Below, piece by piece: positions 63,566 through 64,000 of a stretch of DNA of 64,000 nt; the stretch's first letter is position 1; each line of letters begins with the position of its first letter. The position numbers and the translations under genes are program-made. The notes under the pieces are model-generated. The model had not been told where the DNA came from, did not search any database, and saw nothing but the letters and a program-made list of their open reading frames with translations. This DNA comes from an uncultured Saprospiraceae bacterium (lineage in GTDB: Bacteria > Bacteroidota > Bacteroidia > Chitinophagales > Saprospiraceae), in the NCBI GenBank assembly GCA_937959115.1, contig CALGAW010000018.1, positions 1 through 64,000 on the forward strand. The letters run 5' to 3'.

Positions 63566-64000
63566 TTAGCTCTGATATTGGTTCTGATAGTATTCTTTGT
63601 AAGCACCAGAAGTTACATTTGTCAGCCATTCTTCATTTGACAAATACCATTTTATTGTATCCCTAAGTCCTTCCTTAAAAGTAATAGATGCTTTCCAGCC
63701 GATTTCAGTTTCCAATTTTGTAGCGTCTATAGCATATCTTCTATCGTGTCCAGGTCGGTCTTTTACAAATGTGATCAAGGATCTAGAACTTCCAACCTCA
63801 CGTCCCAACTCTTCATCTGCTACATCACACAGAAGATGAATTAGATCCATGTTTTTCCATTCGTTCTTTCCACCAACATTGTAGGTTTCTCCATGCTTAC
63901 CATTATGATAAACCATATCAATAGCTCTAGCATGATCTACTACCCACAACCAGTCACGAGTATATTTACCATCACCATATACTGGTAACGGTTTTTCATT
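63566..64000 (-). CDS. rfbB: dTDP-glucose 4,6-dehydratase, partial (C-terminal part)
   Basis: The coding region continues beyond the window end; only the C-terminal ~144 residues are present. The visible sequence has the RfbB-typical blocks KPLPVYGDGKYTRDWLWVVD, HNGKHGETYNVGGKNEWKNM, FVKDRPGHDRRYAIDATK and IGWKASITFKEGLRDTIKWY. It converts dTDP-glucose to dTDP-4-keto-6-deoxyglucose, the first step towards rhamnose and related sugars. It precedes the export genes on the same strand, so these genes probably make and export a surface polysaccharide. Confidence 0.95.
   Translation of the reverse strand, partial: NEKPLPVYGDGKYTRDWLWVVDHARAIDMVYHNGKHGETYNVGGKNEWKNMDLIHLLCDVADEELGREVGSSRSLITFVKDRPGHDRRYAIDATKLETEIGWKASITFKEGLRDTIKWYLSNEEWLTNVTSGAYKEYYQNQYQS

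Overview
The window looks like a chromosomal segment of a marine-type Bacteroidota, most likely a Saprospiraceae-like lineage. The indicators are AT-rich spacers, Bacteroidota-only families (DUF5686 with a CarboxypepD_reg-like plug, type IX secretion C-terminal sorting domains, LTD/CotH secreted proteins, linked DUF4129/DUF4350/MoxR/DUF58 genes) and weak or absent Shine-Dalgarno sequences. The lineage call is inference; no rRNA or tRNA gene is visible.

Layout. 1-1.1 kb: a decayed accessory zone with a cassette-like unit (one small zinc-ribbon-like ORF between two 28-bp direct repeats), a multi-hairpin cloverleaf element and a Fic-protein remnant. 1.1-8 kb, minus strand: M50B-like membrane protein, ankyrin protein, an alpha/beta-hydrolase remnant (plus strand), a membrane protein and a secreted M14 carboxypeptidase. 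8.3-12 kb: two-gene xanthine dehydrogenase. 12-19.6 kb: RDD protein divergent from a compact SpoIIM-DUF4129-DUF4350-MoxR-DUF58 operon. 20-25.8 kb: decayed toxin-antitoxin pair, an acylase remnant, two large secreted proteins sharing a repeated module with a third at 30 kb, and a decayed T9SS tail. 25.9-30.2 kb: a Ro60/TROVE-like DUF2828 protein, a four-copy array of structured RNA-like elements, then a B12-binding radical SAM protein. 30.3-41.5 kb: secreted LTD, MORN-caspase, M43 metalloprotease, LTD-CotH and beta-propeller proteins. 41.8-43.6 kb: four-helix protein and an Rpn/PDDEXK nuclease with a tandemly duplicated 3' end. 43.6-56.6 kb: TPR histidine kinase, DUF5686 protein, a minimal T9SS-domain protein, sterol desaturase family protein, TPR protein, M16 peptidase, HAD phosphatase, lipoprotein, outer-membrane barrel. 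57.2-59.6 kb: gapA-pgk. 59.6-64 kb, minus strand: exopolysaccharide export genes (Wzz-like, Wza/SLBB-like) and a dTDP-glucose 4,6-dehydratase cut by the window end.

The most interesting region is 25.9-28.0 kb. The DUF2828 protein (helical repeat plus vWA with an intact MIDAS, the architecture of Ro60) is followed within 40 nt by four copies of an imperfect hairpin. All share AGATTACC...CAGCAAC on the 5' arm and GTAATCTGTAG on the 3' arm. They alternate long-short-long-short, and the long form carries an extra GACC-CGAA-GGTC hairpin. I read this as a candidate Ro60-like RNP with its own tandem Y-RNA-like RNAs. The protein family and hairpins are seen in the sequence; the partnership is inference.
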